From positions 1 through 31,967 of IMG/VR virus record IMGVR_UViG_3300045453_000088: a DNA stretch of 31,967 nt; one strand, 5' to 3'. The position numbers and the translations under genes were made by a program. Source of the stretch: a virus. Of this stretch, positions 7,343 through 15,135 are shown piece by piece. Every line of letters starts with the position of its first letter. Within the stretch, counting starts at the first letter, position 1. The notes beneath the pieces are model-generated. The model saw only the letters and a list, made by a program, of their open reading frames with translations, ran no database searches and was not told the origin of the DNA.

Positions 7343-8071
7343 CTACCTAAGTTGGCTCAGCTTTGGAGGACTAACGCTATCAGGCATGTTAACCTTAGCG
7401 CCGATATCCGGATCACGCCAGGAGCGCGAGTCGGCAATGTTGCTGGCAACCATAGGAGCTGCGCTAGACCCGCCGGTAGGTATAGTCAGCTGCTGGCCAA
7501 CAACTATCTTATTAGCATCAACTATCCCATTGGCAGCCACCAGGGCTTGGACAGTAGTATTAAACTTCCTAGCGATTGCACCCAGGGTGTCACCCCTCAC
7601 AACAGTATAGTTTGTTGTAGCAGAAGAGGGAGTCTTGGTTTGCACAGCAATAGTAATTCCTTCATGCTCCATAAATTCCAGAGATAAATAAATGGTATCC
7701 GATAGATTAGTCCCCCGGCTTTTTACTTTGGTAAAGATAACCTCATCAATTCCGTGAGCTTGGGCCTGGGCGCAAACAATTCGGTATCTCTGAGGCTTTT
7801 TCTGCTGCTTTGATGAACGGTAAAGACTGCGGATTGATGCCAACTTTTCTTCAGCTGTACTAACCTCATCATTTAAGAGCTGAAGATTAACCTTAACCCT
7901 GGGTAACTCGTAGCCAGTGGCCTGAGTTGTTTTCTTTTGCTTCTGGCGCCCCTCAATCTCCACATCATCCAGTTGGGCCTCATCTTCAATTTCAATACTT
8001 TCATATATGCCGGGCAGGATAGTGTTACCCAGTTTGACCTGCCCTATATCTGCATCAATGTTTAAGTCCAT
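7343..8071 (-). CDS. LysM-domain tail/baseplate protein
   Basis: In the 242-residue product, residues 1-140 are a beta-rich domain found in tail-tube-associated baseplate proteins (XkdP/gp53-like role). Residues 153-198 are a LysM domain (YTVVRGDTLGAIARKFN, ending GQQLTIP), which binds N-acetylglucosamine polymers. The domain may hold the tail tip on peptidoglycan during injection. The C-terminus (DSRSWRDPDIGAKVNMPDS) is typical of this phage family. It starts 12 bases after the tape measure stop, with AAGGTGG upstream. Confidence 0.8.
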   Translation of the reverse strand: MDLNIDADIGQVKLGNTILPGIYESIEIEDEAQLDDVEIEGRQKQKKTTQATGYELPRVKVNLQLLNDEVSTAEEKLASIRSLYRSSKQQKKPQRYRIVCAQAQAHGIDEVIFTKVKSRGTNLSDTIYLSLEFMEHEGITIAVQTKTPSSATTNYTVVRGDTLGAIARKFNTTVQALVAANGIVDANKIVVGQQLTIPTGGSSAAPMVASNIADSRSWRDPDIGAKVNMPDSVSPPKLSQLR

Positions 8072-8083
8072 CCTGCCACCACC

Positions 8084-10318
8084 TTAAGCTTTATATCTTT
8101 CCAGGAAGCTTTCTAAGTCTCTAGTAAACTGGTCTGCTTCCCTACGGCTTCCGCCATGATAGTGGAGTTCAACCAGTGGGCCTTGCTTGCTTTCCCGCCG
8201 GATTTCCCGTTGGCTAATCTCGGTTTTCTCACGGAAAATCTCACGCAGGCTGATAGATTTCTGTGACCGGCTAAAACCTACTGATGGTGCCTTGTAGCTA
8301 TCAAAGGCGTTTTGAGCATCAACATCAGAAGTATTGAGAGTTAAGAGCATAGATAGTGCAGCTCCGGCCAGAGCTGCTGCAGTAACTTGTTTAAGCAGAC
8401 CGCTGCGCTGGCTAATGCCATTGGCAAAGGTTTCAATCATGGCCCGGCCTGATCGGGTTAATGTAGATAAGGGACCTTCTTTGGCGTCGGAGAAGGGAAG
8501 GAGTCTTCTTAGTTTTACCAAGCCTTTTTCAACAACTTCATAAGGTTTATTGATCAAGCTGGTGACCCCGTCCACAAATGCTTGAATGAGATCAGATCCT
8601 GACTGTCTAAAGTCGGCAATCTTACCCATAAGGAAGTTGTCAAATAGCCGGAATGAGTGCCTAAAAAATTCTAGCCCCAGGATAAACATGAGCTTTAATC
8701 TATCCCAGCCATTGCCTATGCTAGCGGTTACTTTATCCCAGTTTCTCCAGAGCAGGTAGAGCACTGCAATCAATGCAATAATCCCTAAGACGATCCAGGT
8801 AATTGGGTTGGCCAACAAGGCAGCGGTGAATCCCCATACTGAGGCTATTAACCCTGGCAGAGCTGCAACTGCTGTTCTGATGGCCGCAGCGCTCATGCGT
8901 CCTAGGTTAACAGCCATCGTCCTGGCGGTACCGGCACCAGATCTGAGTGCATCCATGGCGTATAGGCTGCGTATTTGTAATGTCATAAAAGCATCTTTCG
9001 CAAAGCTAGCCCCTTTGCTAAGATAAAATAATGACGTAGAAGTATTACCAATTATCCAGCCCATAGCTCCCAGACCAGTAATAACTCCCCCAATGCCGAC
9101 CAGTAGTGCAGATATCGATGCGCCTACATAAAAGATAGTCTTAGCTGCACGTGGGTTTTCTTCTGCTAATTGCATTATTCTCAGTATAAATCCGCTTACA
9201 GCAGTAGTTAGTAAGTTAAAATCATCAGTTAGCAGATTACCAACAGTTTCTTTTAGATTTTGCATTTGCTGGCCAACAATTTCCCATCTAGAACCGGGAT
9301 CAATATTCATCAACTGGGCCATTTCCTCAGTAATCCCCGTGCCACCTTTCATGGCAGTTTGGACACTAAGAACACTATCCCTCAGTAAATCTATCTTGGG
9401 ATAAAGAAGCTCTATTACACGTACAGCTTCTTTGGTACCGAATGCCTTTTCAAGTTCTTGCTTTTGTATAGCATCCAGAGTATCACCATATTTACCCCGG
9501 AGCTTTAACAAGATTTCTTCCATCCCCAATAGCTGATTATTAGCGTCTACAAAGCTTAAGCCTAGTGCATCACCTGCTTTGGCTGCCGATGAGATAAAGG
9601 CAGCATATCTAGTCCCTGATTCGCCCCCTGTCATAGTAGCCTGCAACATCCCTAAGATTGCCAACTGCTCCTCCAGGGGGCGATTTGCACTGGTGGCTGA
9701 AGCTCCAAGGCTGCTTATCGCCTGAGACATTTGAGAACCTGTTGTTTTGAATTGCTGTACCGAAGCCGCTATTCCTCCGGAAAACATTTCTCCAAAAGCG
9801 AAATCACTTAACTGCCCATACATATCCTTGTAGATTCCATACCCAGTTGCAAAAAGACTGGTCATTTCAGCTGTTGTTGATTTCGTTGCCTTTGCCGTCA
9901 AAGCTGCCAACCTGGTGTACTCGGCAACTCCAGCATCGGAGAGGGAAGATATACCTGACTTAATGTCATAGGCAGCGGACAGAAATTGTGATTTTACAGT
10001 TCCTGAGTAGGCATTGCTAAAGTTTGTTGCTGCAGTCTCTAAAGCACTAAAGTCTCGGATACCTACAGAAGCTAACTCACCGATGGCTTTTTGCGATGCA
10101 AATGTAGCTTTAACCGGCATGGCTGCAGCAATGCCTGTTGCAATTCCGGTTGCGACCATCTTGGCGCCGGCACTCATCATTTGATTTGATTTATCGATGA
10201 AAGCCTGCATATTGCCTTCTAGTTGCTTAACTTCTTTCCCGGCTAATCTTGCAGGACCAGACAATCTGTCCACCATTGCCAAGATTACACTTAATTTAAA
10301 AATTGTTTCTAAACTCAC
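8084..10318 (-). CDS. Tail tape measure protein
   Basis: This 744-residue protein is the largest tail protein and sets tail length. Residues 1-300 have the PhageMin-tail/TP901 pattern (helical, Ala/Ser-rich, with SRYAAF-like TRYAAFISSAAKAG). Hydrophobic spans lie at about 400-430 (TIFYVGASISALLVGIGGVI) and 500-530 (NPITWIVLGIIALIAVLYLL). The C-terminus is charged (RREADQFTRDLESFLERYK). The start is GTG at 10316-10318 with GGGAGTGA upstream. The chaperone should lie directly upstream, but a 365-base interval holding a plus-strand gene intervenes. Confidence 0.9.
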   Translation of the reverse strand: MSLETIFKLSVILAMVDRLSGPARLAGKEVKQLEGNMQAFIDKSNQMMSAGAKMVATGIATGIAAAMPVKATFASQKAIGELASVGIRDFSALETAATNFSNAYSGTVKSQFLSAAYDIKSGISSLSDAGVAEYTRLAALTAKATKSTTAEMTSLFATGYGIYKDMYGQLSDFAFGEMFSGGIAASVQQFKTTGSQMSQAISSLGASATSANRPLEEQLAILGMLQATMTGGESGTRYAAFISSAAKAGDALGLSFVDANNQLLGMEEILLKLRGKYGDTLDAIQKQELEKAFGTKEAVRVIELLYPKIDLLRDSVLSVQTAMKGGTGITEEMAQLMNIDPGSRWEIVGQQMQNLKETVGNLLTDDFNLLTTAVSGFILRIMQLAEENPRAAKTIFYVGASISALLVGIGGVITGLGAMGWIIGNTSTSLFYLSKGASFAKDAFMTLQIRSLYAMDALRSGAGTARTMAVNLGRMSAAAIRTAVAALPGLIASVWGFTAALLANPITWIVLGIIALIAVLYLLWRNWDKVTASIGNGWDRLKLMFILGLEFFRHSFRLFDNFLMGKIADFRQSGSDLIQAFVDGVTSLINKPYEVVEKGLVKLRRLLPFSDAKEGPLSTLTRSGRAMIETFANGISQRSGLLKQVTAAALAGAALSMLLTLNTSDVDAQNAFDSYKAPSVGFSRSQKSISLREIFREKTEISQREIRRESKQGPLVELHYHGGSRREADQFTRDLESFLERYKA

Positions 10319-10319
10319 C

Positions 10320-10348
10320 TTGAATCACTCCCAGCCATGGTTTATGAT
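10320..10348 (+). promoter_or_regulatory. Sigma-A type promoter of the reverse-oriented membrane gene
   Basis: TTGAAT (10320-10325) is followed by a 17-base spacer and TATGAT (10343-10348), giving four of six and five of six matches to the -35 and -10 consensus. The next feature downstream is an ideal AAGGAGG site and the ATG at 10374. The -35 overlaps the start region of the tape measure gene on the other strand. Confidence 0.6.
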
Positions 10349-10373
10349 GGTAAATAAGAAGGAGGTCGGTATT

Positions 10374-10643
10374 ATGGAAGAGTTTATCTTGAATTTTTTA
10401 GTCTATAGCATATTTGCAGTGATAATAGGCATCCCGATAATTTTGCTCTTATATGGAACCGGTTTCATTATTCGTTATTTGCTACCAATATTGCTTTTCC
10501 CATTTATGCTACCCTTTGCTTTTTATCTCTCGTGTGAGACACCAAGAATTAAAACAGATAATTTGTCCGGCTGGGATATGCTTAAGAAGATGTTTATTTT
10601 TTATGGTAGACTTCTTACTTGGCGAAGGCCATTCTTACCTTAA
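10374..10643 (+). CDS. Reverse-oriented small membrane protein (candidate moron / exclusion gene)
   Basis: The 89-residue product starts MEEFILNFLVYSIFAVII after AAGGAGGT (7 bases spacing). Two or three hydrophobic spans cover residues 5-28, 32-44 and about 45-52; the C-terminus is basic (FYGRLLTWRRPFLP). No family was recognised. It is the only plus-strand gene in the structural region. It has its own promoter and a strong terminator and sits between the tail chaperone and the tape measure, where phages normally have nothing. These are marks of a moron: an added gene transcribed from the prophage, often for host fitness or superinfection exclusion. The function is not shown by the sequence. 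Confidence 0.75.
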   Translation: MEEFILNFLVYSIFAVIIGIPIILLLYGTGFIIRYLLPILLFPFMLPFAFYLSCETPRIKTDNLSGWDMLKKMFIFYGRLLTWRRPFLP

Positions 10644-10651
10644 CATTTTGG

Positions 10652-10690
10652 AAGCCCTTTCTCCCATAGAGGAGGAAGGGCTTTATTCTT
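10652..10690 (+). terminator. Intrinsic terminator behind the reverse-oriented gene
   Basis: The 13-pair stem (10652-10664 with 10671-10683, one G-T pair) has a 6-base loop and is followed by TATTCTT on the plus strand. The last stem bases contain the stop codon of the frameshifted tail chaperone on the other strand. There is no T-run on the minus side, so late transcription should pass. Confidence 0.75.
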
Positions 10691-11215
10691 CCTCCTTTCC
10701 TCCGCCAAGTGCTTTTACTATAGCTGCAGCCGTAATGTCGACCTCACGTCTTTCATACCATAAAGCCTGGGCGTACAGCTCTGCAAATTCCTCCAGTTCA
10801 AACCCACCTTCTTTACCGAAGTACTTCCAGATCAGCAGGTGGCCGTTAGTGAAGAAATTGTCTTCAATCTCACTGATCCGGCTCTCAACCTGCTCTACAA
10901 CTTTTTTATAGTGACCATGGCATTGACGCCGATTTTGTCATTTAGCTTATCGGTCAATCCAACAACTGCACCAGGATGTTCAACTAAGGTTTGCTCCAGG
11001 GTTTCCCGGTCCCGGTCATCAACCAAGCTGAAGAGGTAATTTCTCATGGCAGCTGTCGGTTTGCTGCTCATTTCTTTGATCATCCTGTCAAAGTGAGTGG
11101 ACTGAGGCTTTTTAAACCTAAACTCCTTTGCACTGATAGAACCATCTTCATTCTCAAGTTCTGCCTTGACTATATACCGCTTTTCATTTTGGATAACTTC
11201 TTTTTCTCCATCCAC
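10683..11215 (-). CDS. Tail assembly chaperone, -1 frameshift product (177 aa)
   Basis: This would be the long form of the tail chaperone that coats the tape measure before tube assembly. Translation in frame 0 runs from GTG 11215 to the slippery heptamer A AAA AAG (plus-strand 10901-10907, in codons ATA AAA AAG), just before the frame-0 end TTG TAG. After a -1 slip the frame stays open for 72 residues (VVEQVESRISEIEDNFF..., ending LGGGKEEE) to TAA 10683-10685. The downstream part is helical and acidic and has no good start of its own. The position before the tape measure matches gpG/gpGT-type chaperones. The frameshift is inferred from motif and frame. Confidence 0.75.
10895..11215 (-). CDS. 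Tail assembly chaperone, frame-0 product (106 aa)
   Basis: This is the short form of the tail chaperone. It starts at GTG with AGGAGGTTACAATT in front. The protein contains KRYIVKAELENEDGSISAKEF, split as a beta strand pair, then KEMSSKPTAAMRNYLFSLVDD and a C-terminal helix region. The pattern of a YxxKAEL strand followed by a helical domain is typical of tail chaperones of Bacillota contractile phages (XkdN-like role). It ends in ATA AAA AAG TTG TAG, where the first three codons form the slippery site. Confidence 0.75.
   Translation of the reverse strand: MDGEKEVIQNEKRYIVKAELENEDGSISAKEFRFKKPQSTHFDRMIKEMSSKPTAAMRNYLFSLVDDRDRETLEQTLVEHPGAVVGLTDKLNDKIGVNAMVTIKKL
10901..10907 (-). promoter_or_regulatory. 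-1 ribosomal frameshift slippery site A AAA AAG
   Basis: On the minus strand the heptamer AAAAAAG is in the NNX XXY YYZ phase (ATA AAA AAG), two codons before the stop TAG. It is the same heptamer as the well-known dnaX site. The -1 frame is open for 72 codons beyond it. Confidence 0.75.
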
Positions 11216-11243
11216 AATTGTAACCTCCTGTGAGAATTTTTGT

Positions 11244-11675
11244 TTACACTGCAGCTAATCCATCCCGGACAATTTGATCTACCACCAACAAGTCTAAGTC
11301 AACAGTCAGCTTTTTAGCGTTTTGGGCTGCCTTATGAGCTGTCTTGGTGAGTTTGCAGCCCTTAATAATGTCCGTCTTGGTCCTTTGCCCGTCATTGGCG
11401 TAGGAAACGGTGACAGGGAAGGGAGGAATCCGGTACAACGGCTTGCCAATGGATTTAGCGTAACCCATTAACTTTTCCAGTTCCTCACGCATGATAGTTA
11501 TTTTTGTGCTGGCTTTATAGTTGCCGTTTCCATACCCTAGCGCCTTGCTTCCCTTGCCATAGGCCAGCTCTGATTCCAGTTCATCCTCATAGTCGATATT
11601 TTCAATACCGATGAGGATTCCATGGGGCAGGCCGATAGTAATACTCTCCCAGTCGTACACCTTGCCATTAATCAA
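11244..11675 (-). CDS. Tail tube protein (XkdM-like)
   Basis: The 143-residue product forms the inner tube of the contractile tail. It has the all-beta pattern of XkdM-type tube proteins: NGKVYDWESITIGL, then IENIDYEDELESELAYGKG, then KITIMREELEKLM and a C-terminal KKLTVDLDLLVV strand. The start codon is TTG at 11673-11675 (TTG ATT AAT GGC), chosen because AGGTGA lies six bases upstream. Sheath then tube is the standard order; the gap to the sheath gene is 10 bases. Confidence 0.8.
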   Translation of the reverse strand: MINGKVYDWESITIGLPHGILIGIENIDYEDELESELAYGKGSKALGYGNGNYKASTKITIMREELEKLMGYAKSIGKPLYRIPPFPVTVSYANDGQRTKTDIIKGCKLTKTAHKAAQNAKKLTVDLDLLVVDQIVRDGLAAV

Positions 11676-11685
11676 TTTTGTTCAC

Positions 11686-13089
11686 CTACCTTCTAAACGG
11701 ATTAGCCATGCGCAGCTTGATATTAATCCAGCGCATAATCGGAATAGGGAAGATCGCTAGATCAACATCCAGTGTCTTGCTGGTAATGATGTCCTGTTCG
11801 GGGTCAATAATCAATTCATAGTCCATGATTTCCTTAACCCCTGGCGCTTTCATGCCATCCAGGGGAGCTTCCATGTGACCCTGTAGATTTGCAATGCCGT
11901 CCTCATCACCTTCACTTTGGACATAAAACAAAGCTGCTTGTCTTGTTAACCTGGTTGCTTTGTCTGCCACCCGGCGAGTTTCCACAAATTCATAGTCAGA
12001 GCCGGGAGGAGCCATCATCCGGCCATTGGTGACATAGATGCCAGGCATTCCCACATATGTTCTAAAGGTGACATAACCAACTTCATCAAGCGCTTTGATA
12101 TGGCCGTCATTCAGTCCCTTAGGCTTAAGTCCAACAGCATTAGATACCCGGTAGGACATTACCTTGCCCGGTGACTCATGTACTCTGGACCGGCTTAAAA
12201 TTCCGTTATATACACCGCCACCGTTAGTATCTCTGATTAATCCATCAAGGCTGGTCACATCCAACCGACCGGCTACAACCGCCACTCTAGTACTGGCAAG
12301 GCTAGCTCTTTCAGTAATGAGTGCCTGGACGTACTGGTCCACGGTTTCACCTGGAGCGATATTCCTTGCCTCCAGGACAAAAAAAGTAGGGACATGTTCC
12401 TGCTCCAGAGTATCCGCTTCAGTCGCACATACTGCCCAGAGAGCTGCACTTGATTCTCCGACCACATGAATAAACTCGTAATTAAATTTCTGGTCTTTTA
12501 CAATTTCAAGGGCTGCCAAAAAGTCTGCATTACTCATGGCCGGGGCGGTGGTAGAGAAGGAATAAGTGTCGTTTTCAACAAAGCTGCTTGCTGCTGGCTC
12601 TCCGGCAGTAAAAGTGATTGTTACTCCAGTACCTGTTATAATGATCGCTCCATTTACAGGTACCGTCTTTGGCGGAAGCCAGTTATCACCGCCGTCTATA
12701 GAGAGCACATACTGAGCTTCATTTAACCCGCCACCCTTAACAATTTCGATGACTATTTCATATTCGTTGTTAGGTGAGCCAGTGGCAGCAAATGTTGCGG
12801 TGCCGGTACCAACATGATCAATATCGCCAATGCTTCCGGCTACACTTGCTGCAGCTACTACCGCAATTATGCTTTGTACTGGCAGGCTGTCCAGGCAAGC
12901 ATTGGCCAACGGACCGGCCCCTAGCTTTTCTTTTACCTGAACAGGTTTATTAAGGTAGAAGAACTGCCCCGGATCAGCAGCGGTACAACTGCCAATTTTA
13001 ACGTGCACCCCAGTGGCGGAATATCCGGTTAAACCAAGTCCGCCGTCTTGAATAGTTACATCAACATCTGGTAAAGCACTTTTAACCAT
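11686..13089 (-). CDS. Tail sheath protein (DUF2586-like)
   Basis: The 467-residue contractile sheath subunit starts MVKSALPDVDVTIQDGGLG. It has an inserted beta domain (about residues 85-185, with EYEIVIEIVKGGG and LSIDGGDNW), then the conserved sheath core (RVAVVAGRLDV, GIYVTNGRMMAPPGSDYEF, RLTRQAALFYVQSEGDEDG) and a C-terminus AIFPIPIMRWINIKLRMANPF. These match the DUF2586 group of sheath proteins in Mu-like phages of Bacillota. It is preceded by AGTGAGGTG. Confidence 0.88.
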   Translation of the reverse strand: MVKSALPDVDVTIQDGGLGLTGYSATGVHVKIGSCTAADPGQFFYLNKPVQVKEKLGAGPLANACLDSLPVQSIIAVVAAASVAGSIGDIDHVGTGTATFAATGSPNNEYEIVIEIVKGGGLNEAQYVLSIDGGDNWLPPKTVPVNGAIIITGTGVTITFTAGEPAASSFVENDTYSFSTTAPAMSNADFLAALEIVKDQKFNYEFIHVVGESSAALWAVCATEADTLEQEHVPTFFVLEARNIAPGETVDQYVQALITERASLASTRVAVVAGRLDVTSLDGLIRDTNGGGVYNGILSRSRVHESPGKVMSYRVSNAVGLKPKGLNDGHIKALDEVGYVTFRTYVGMPGIYVTNGRMMAPPGSDYEFVETRRVADKATRLTRQAALFYVQSEGDEDGIANLQGHMEAPLDGMKAPGVKEIMDYELIIDPEQDIITSKTLDVDLAIFPIPIMRWINIKLRMANPFRR

Positions 13090-13100
13090 TACATTTCACC

Positions 13101-13328
13101 TCACTTCTTAACTGATTTATTGAGTGTTTTCGGTTTAGGGCCGACAGGACTTTTTAACCAGTTATCAACTGCCTTTTTAAACTCATCTTCAGTCATTTCC
13201 AGTCCTTCAGCCCAGCCATTTGCTTTCATGACTCCTGCAAACACCGAATCCTTAACCCCGGTCAATTTCTTTAACTTTTCAATAGGAAGAAGGCCGGAAG
13301 GGGAATCCTCAGATTTCTTTTTGCTCAT
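13101..13328 (-). CDS. Small unknown protein upstream of sheath
   Basis: The 75-residue product has a basic N-terminus, a compact helical core with GVKDSVFAGVMKANGWAEG and MTEDEFKKAVDNWLKSP, and a lysine-rich end. Similar short proteins sit before the sheath gene in Mu-like phages (the gp38 position), but no function is known. The core looks like a small helix-bundle or whole-protein motif, not an enzyme. An excellent ribosome site (AAAGGAGG) precedes the ATG. Confidence 0.65.
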   Translation of the reverse strand: MSKKKSEDSPSGLLPIEKLKKLTGVKDSVFAGVMKANGWAEGLEMTEDEFKKAVDNWLKSPVGPKPKTLNKSVKK

Positions 13329-13341
13329 GATTAACCTCCTT

Positions 13342-13827
13342 TTAATGAGCTATTGTTTGGTTGATATTGACTTCTTCAATTGTGGCCAACGGCTGATCAC
13401 GGTAAATGCCCCCTACAAATAGGATGAATAACACTCCTAAAGAACGGTTTTTCTGTTCAGGTGGCCATTCGATTCCGGAAGGAGCAATCTCAACCCAGTT
13501 GCCCTTGCCATCATACATTCCCTTGGGGAGCCTCGTGAGCAGGTTGACCAAAATTTGATCAACTGCTTCTTCAGTAGAGTGGAACAGGTTTATTTCAAGC
13601 GGCAGCATCCTTTGGAACATTTGATACCGGATAAACTTTTGTCCGGAATCATCTGTCCATTTAGCAACTTTCCGGCGCCGTTCGTCAAGCTTTTCCTTGT
13701 GAGCTAAAATTACAGCTGTTGGGTTGGACTTGATTCGCTCTAGATCGGCTTCTTCCGTAAATACCTGCTTAACACCCAGTTCACTGAGAATATCTGTTAT
13801 GAGTTCCTTGGCTAACTTAATTATCAT
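13342..13827 (-). CDS. Mu gp37-like tail/connector protein (DUF1834 position)
   Basis: The 161-residue product starts MIIKLAKELITDILSELG. The start at 13827 is chosen over an upstream ATG at 13845 because AGGAGAGG precedes it. The protein is mixed alpha/beta with RYQMFQRMLPLEINLFH, resembling phage tail-completion proteins with an LPL-x-I-x-L strand. The position between the virion morphogenesis gene and the sheath is that of Mu gp37. It overlaps the upstream gene by 11 bases. Family assignment is mainly by gene order. Confidence 0.6.
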   Translation of the reverse strand: MIIKLAKELITDILSELGVKQVFTEEADLERIKSNPTAVILAHKEKLDERRRKVAKWTDDSGQKFIRYQMFQRMLPLEINLFHSTEEAVDQILVNLLTRLPKGMYDGKGNWVEIAPSGIEWPPEQKNRSLGVLFILFVGGIYRDQPLATIEEVNINQTIAH

Positions 13828-14344
13828 TTCCGGACCTCTCCTCAATGAATTCTACCAGGACATTTTGAATGTCTTCTTTGTCTGGGGTGGATATCCCCAG
13901 GTAGGGGCGGGCAGGGATTTCAACCTTCTTGCCCCGGCCAGCTTTTCCGCCAAACTGGTGAATCCCGCCTTGAACTAAGTTAGTTCCCACAGCCACACCT
14001 TCCGGCCTAGCTTTATGGGTGATTGAACGCATCATCCTGCCGGTATCTTTCAAAATAGCAGCTTGCTCCATGATCCGCCGGGCACGGGCAGATATCTGAC
14101 CCCGCTTAGTTTTATACCGGCCTTTAGTCCGTCTTTTTGCCCTGGCCTCTACAGTTGAAGCTGCTAGAGGTTCCCATGCTCCGCCGTCAGGGTCTTTTTC
14201 TTCCTCGAATCGTTCTTTGGTGGACTGTTCCAAGACCATGCCCAGCCTGCTGTTTAGAGTCTTTAAATCCTGGTGAGATGGTTCGAGATTGCGGATTGCC
14301 CTGGAAAGAGATACCCAATTCCCGTCAAGTCTTGACCCTGGCAT
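13817..14344 (-). CDS. Phage virion morphogenesis / tail completion protein (gpG- and P2 gpS-like)
   Basis: In the 175-residue product the motif LEQSTKERFEEEKDPDGGAW followed by PLAASTVEARAKR is the hallmark of the Phage_tail_S family, in which an F-x-x-E-x-dPdG-x-W-x-pL pattern is conserved. The later ILKDTGRMMRSIT, HQFGG and IPARPYLG motifs also fit. The protein completes head or tail ends before joining. The start shares one base with the upstream stop (TGATG), so translation is coupled; no separate ribosome site is visible. Confidence 0.85.
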   Translation of the reverse strand: MPGSRLDGNWVSLSRAIRNLEPSHQDLKTLNSRLGMVLEQSTKERFEEEKDPDGGAWEPLAASTVEARAKRRTKGRYKTKRGQISARARRIMEQAAILKDTGRMMRSITHKARPEGVAVGTNLVQGGIHQFGGKAGRGKKVEIPARPYLGISTPDKEDIQNVLVEFIEERSGNDN

Positions 14345-14775
14345 CAGTCATACTGCTGCCGGAATTTATCACCGAAGATTTTGCCGGGAGAATGGAAGTG
14401 GATTTTTTCTTCAGGCACTCCCAGCATAATTGTTCCTTCGGCTATTTTCTCCAGCATCTTGACAGCGTTTTTGTACCGCCTGATGATATTGTCCTCTTCA
14501 TCCCCGGTCCATTTGCGGGAGAAGAGGTTATACAAGGCGATGTCTACTGCCAGCTTGCGGATGATAGGGGGTACCGGGTTGAAGGGTACTTTGTTTCTCA
14601 CAGAAGCATAGGAATCAATCTCGGATGCAGCATTGTCGATAGCCCGCTGGACGTTCTCTAAATTGATAATCGGATTTTCATCTTCGTCTACAACAGGCTC
14701 TTCGTTGTCGTTTGATAGGTCGATTAACTTTTGCTTGTCAACTTGACCTAAAAGATCATCTAAAGAGCAATACAT
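14344..14775 (-). CDS. Head-tail connector, DUF1320-like (Mu gp36)
   Basis: The 143-residue product starts MYCSLDDLLGQVDKQKLIDLS and contains NVQRAIDNAASEIDSYAS, then FNPVPPIIRKLAVDIALYNLF. These are the D-x-A-x-x-E-I-D-x-Y and P-x-x-I/L-x-x-x-A-x-D-I-A-x-Y-x-L signatures of DUF1320, the adaptor below the portal. GGGGTGG precedes the ATG. A 15-base palindrome and four phased GTTA repeats lie directly upstream. Confidence 0.85.
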   Translation of the reverse strand: MYCSLDDLLGQVDKQKLIDLSNDNEEPVVDEDENPIINLENVQRAIDNAASEIDSYASVRNKVPFNPVPPIIRKLAVDIALYNLFSRKWTGDEEDNIIRRYKNAVKMLEKIAEGTIMLGVPEEKIHFHSPGKIFGDKFRQQYD

Positions 14776-14792
14776 TTAAACCACCCCAAAAT

Positions 14793-14854
14793 GGTGTTAA
14801 TAACACCTATTCGAATATTGTTAAAACCCCGTTAATCCCCGTTATTTTCCGTTA
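14793..14854. promoter_or_regulatory. Operator-like region: 15-bp palindrome and four phased GTTA repeats
   Basis: The 135-base gap 14776-14910 has no ORF. It holds a perfect inverted repeat GGTGTTA-A-TAACACC (14793-14807). GTTA motifs start at 14820, 14831, 14841 and 14851, the last three inside CCGTTA spaced exactly 10 bases. Helical phasing plus a dyad suggests a protein-binding control region. No convincing -35/-10 pair was found on the minus strand, so the role is open. Confidence 0.4.
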
Positions 14855-14910
14855 ACTTTTTTTGCCGAATACCTAGACAAGCGCAAAAGCCAAACAGGCC
14901 ATTTTAAAGC

Positions 14911-15123
14911 TTACTTCTTTTTGCCTTTCCCAGCTGTTTTTTGGTCCGGCTGTTCATCCTGCCCATCCGCTTTTTTCTCCTCAGGTTCCGGATTCTCCGG
15001 TTTGATCGCCTTGATCTTAAGGAGAGGGGCAGCCTCCTTGGTATCTAGCTCAAGCAAGCTGCCTTTCGGATATTTCTTTCCATCGTGGTTTATCCTTATT
15101 TCTGCAATATATTTGTTACTCAA
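14911..15123 (-). CDS. Small unknown structural-region protein
   Basis: In the 70-residue product, the first 40 residues form a probable small beta domain (YIAEIRINHDGKKYPKG, LELDTKEAAPLLKIKAI) of the kind found in short head-decoration or joining proteins. The C-terminal 30 are a charged, disordered tail (PEEKKADGQDEQ... KGKKK). The start is TTG with AGGAGGTG six bases before it. It lies directly behind the major capsid gene; Mu gp35 has a similar place. No function is assigned. Confidence 0.65.
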   Translation of the reverse strand: MSNKYIAEIRINHDGKKYPKGSLLELDTKEAAPLLKIKAIKPENPEPEEKKADGQDEQPDQKTAGKGKKK

Positions 15124-15135
15124 TTACTCCACCTC

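Noticed and set aside
10197-10373. Longer N-terminus for the plus-strand membrane gene
   Set aside because: The frame extends back into the tape measure gene, but promoter, ribosome site and hydrophobic start all point to ATG 10374.
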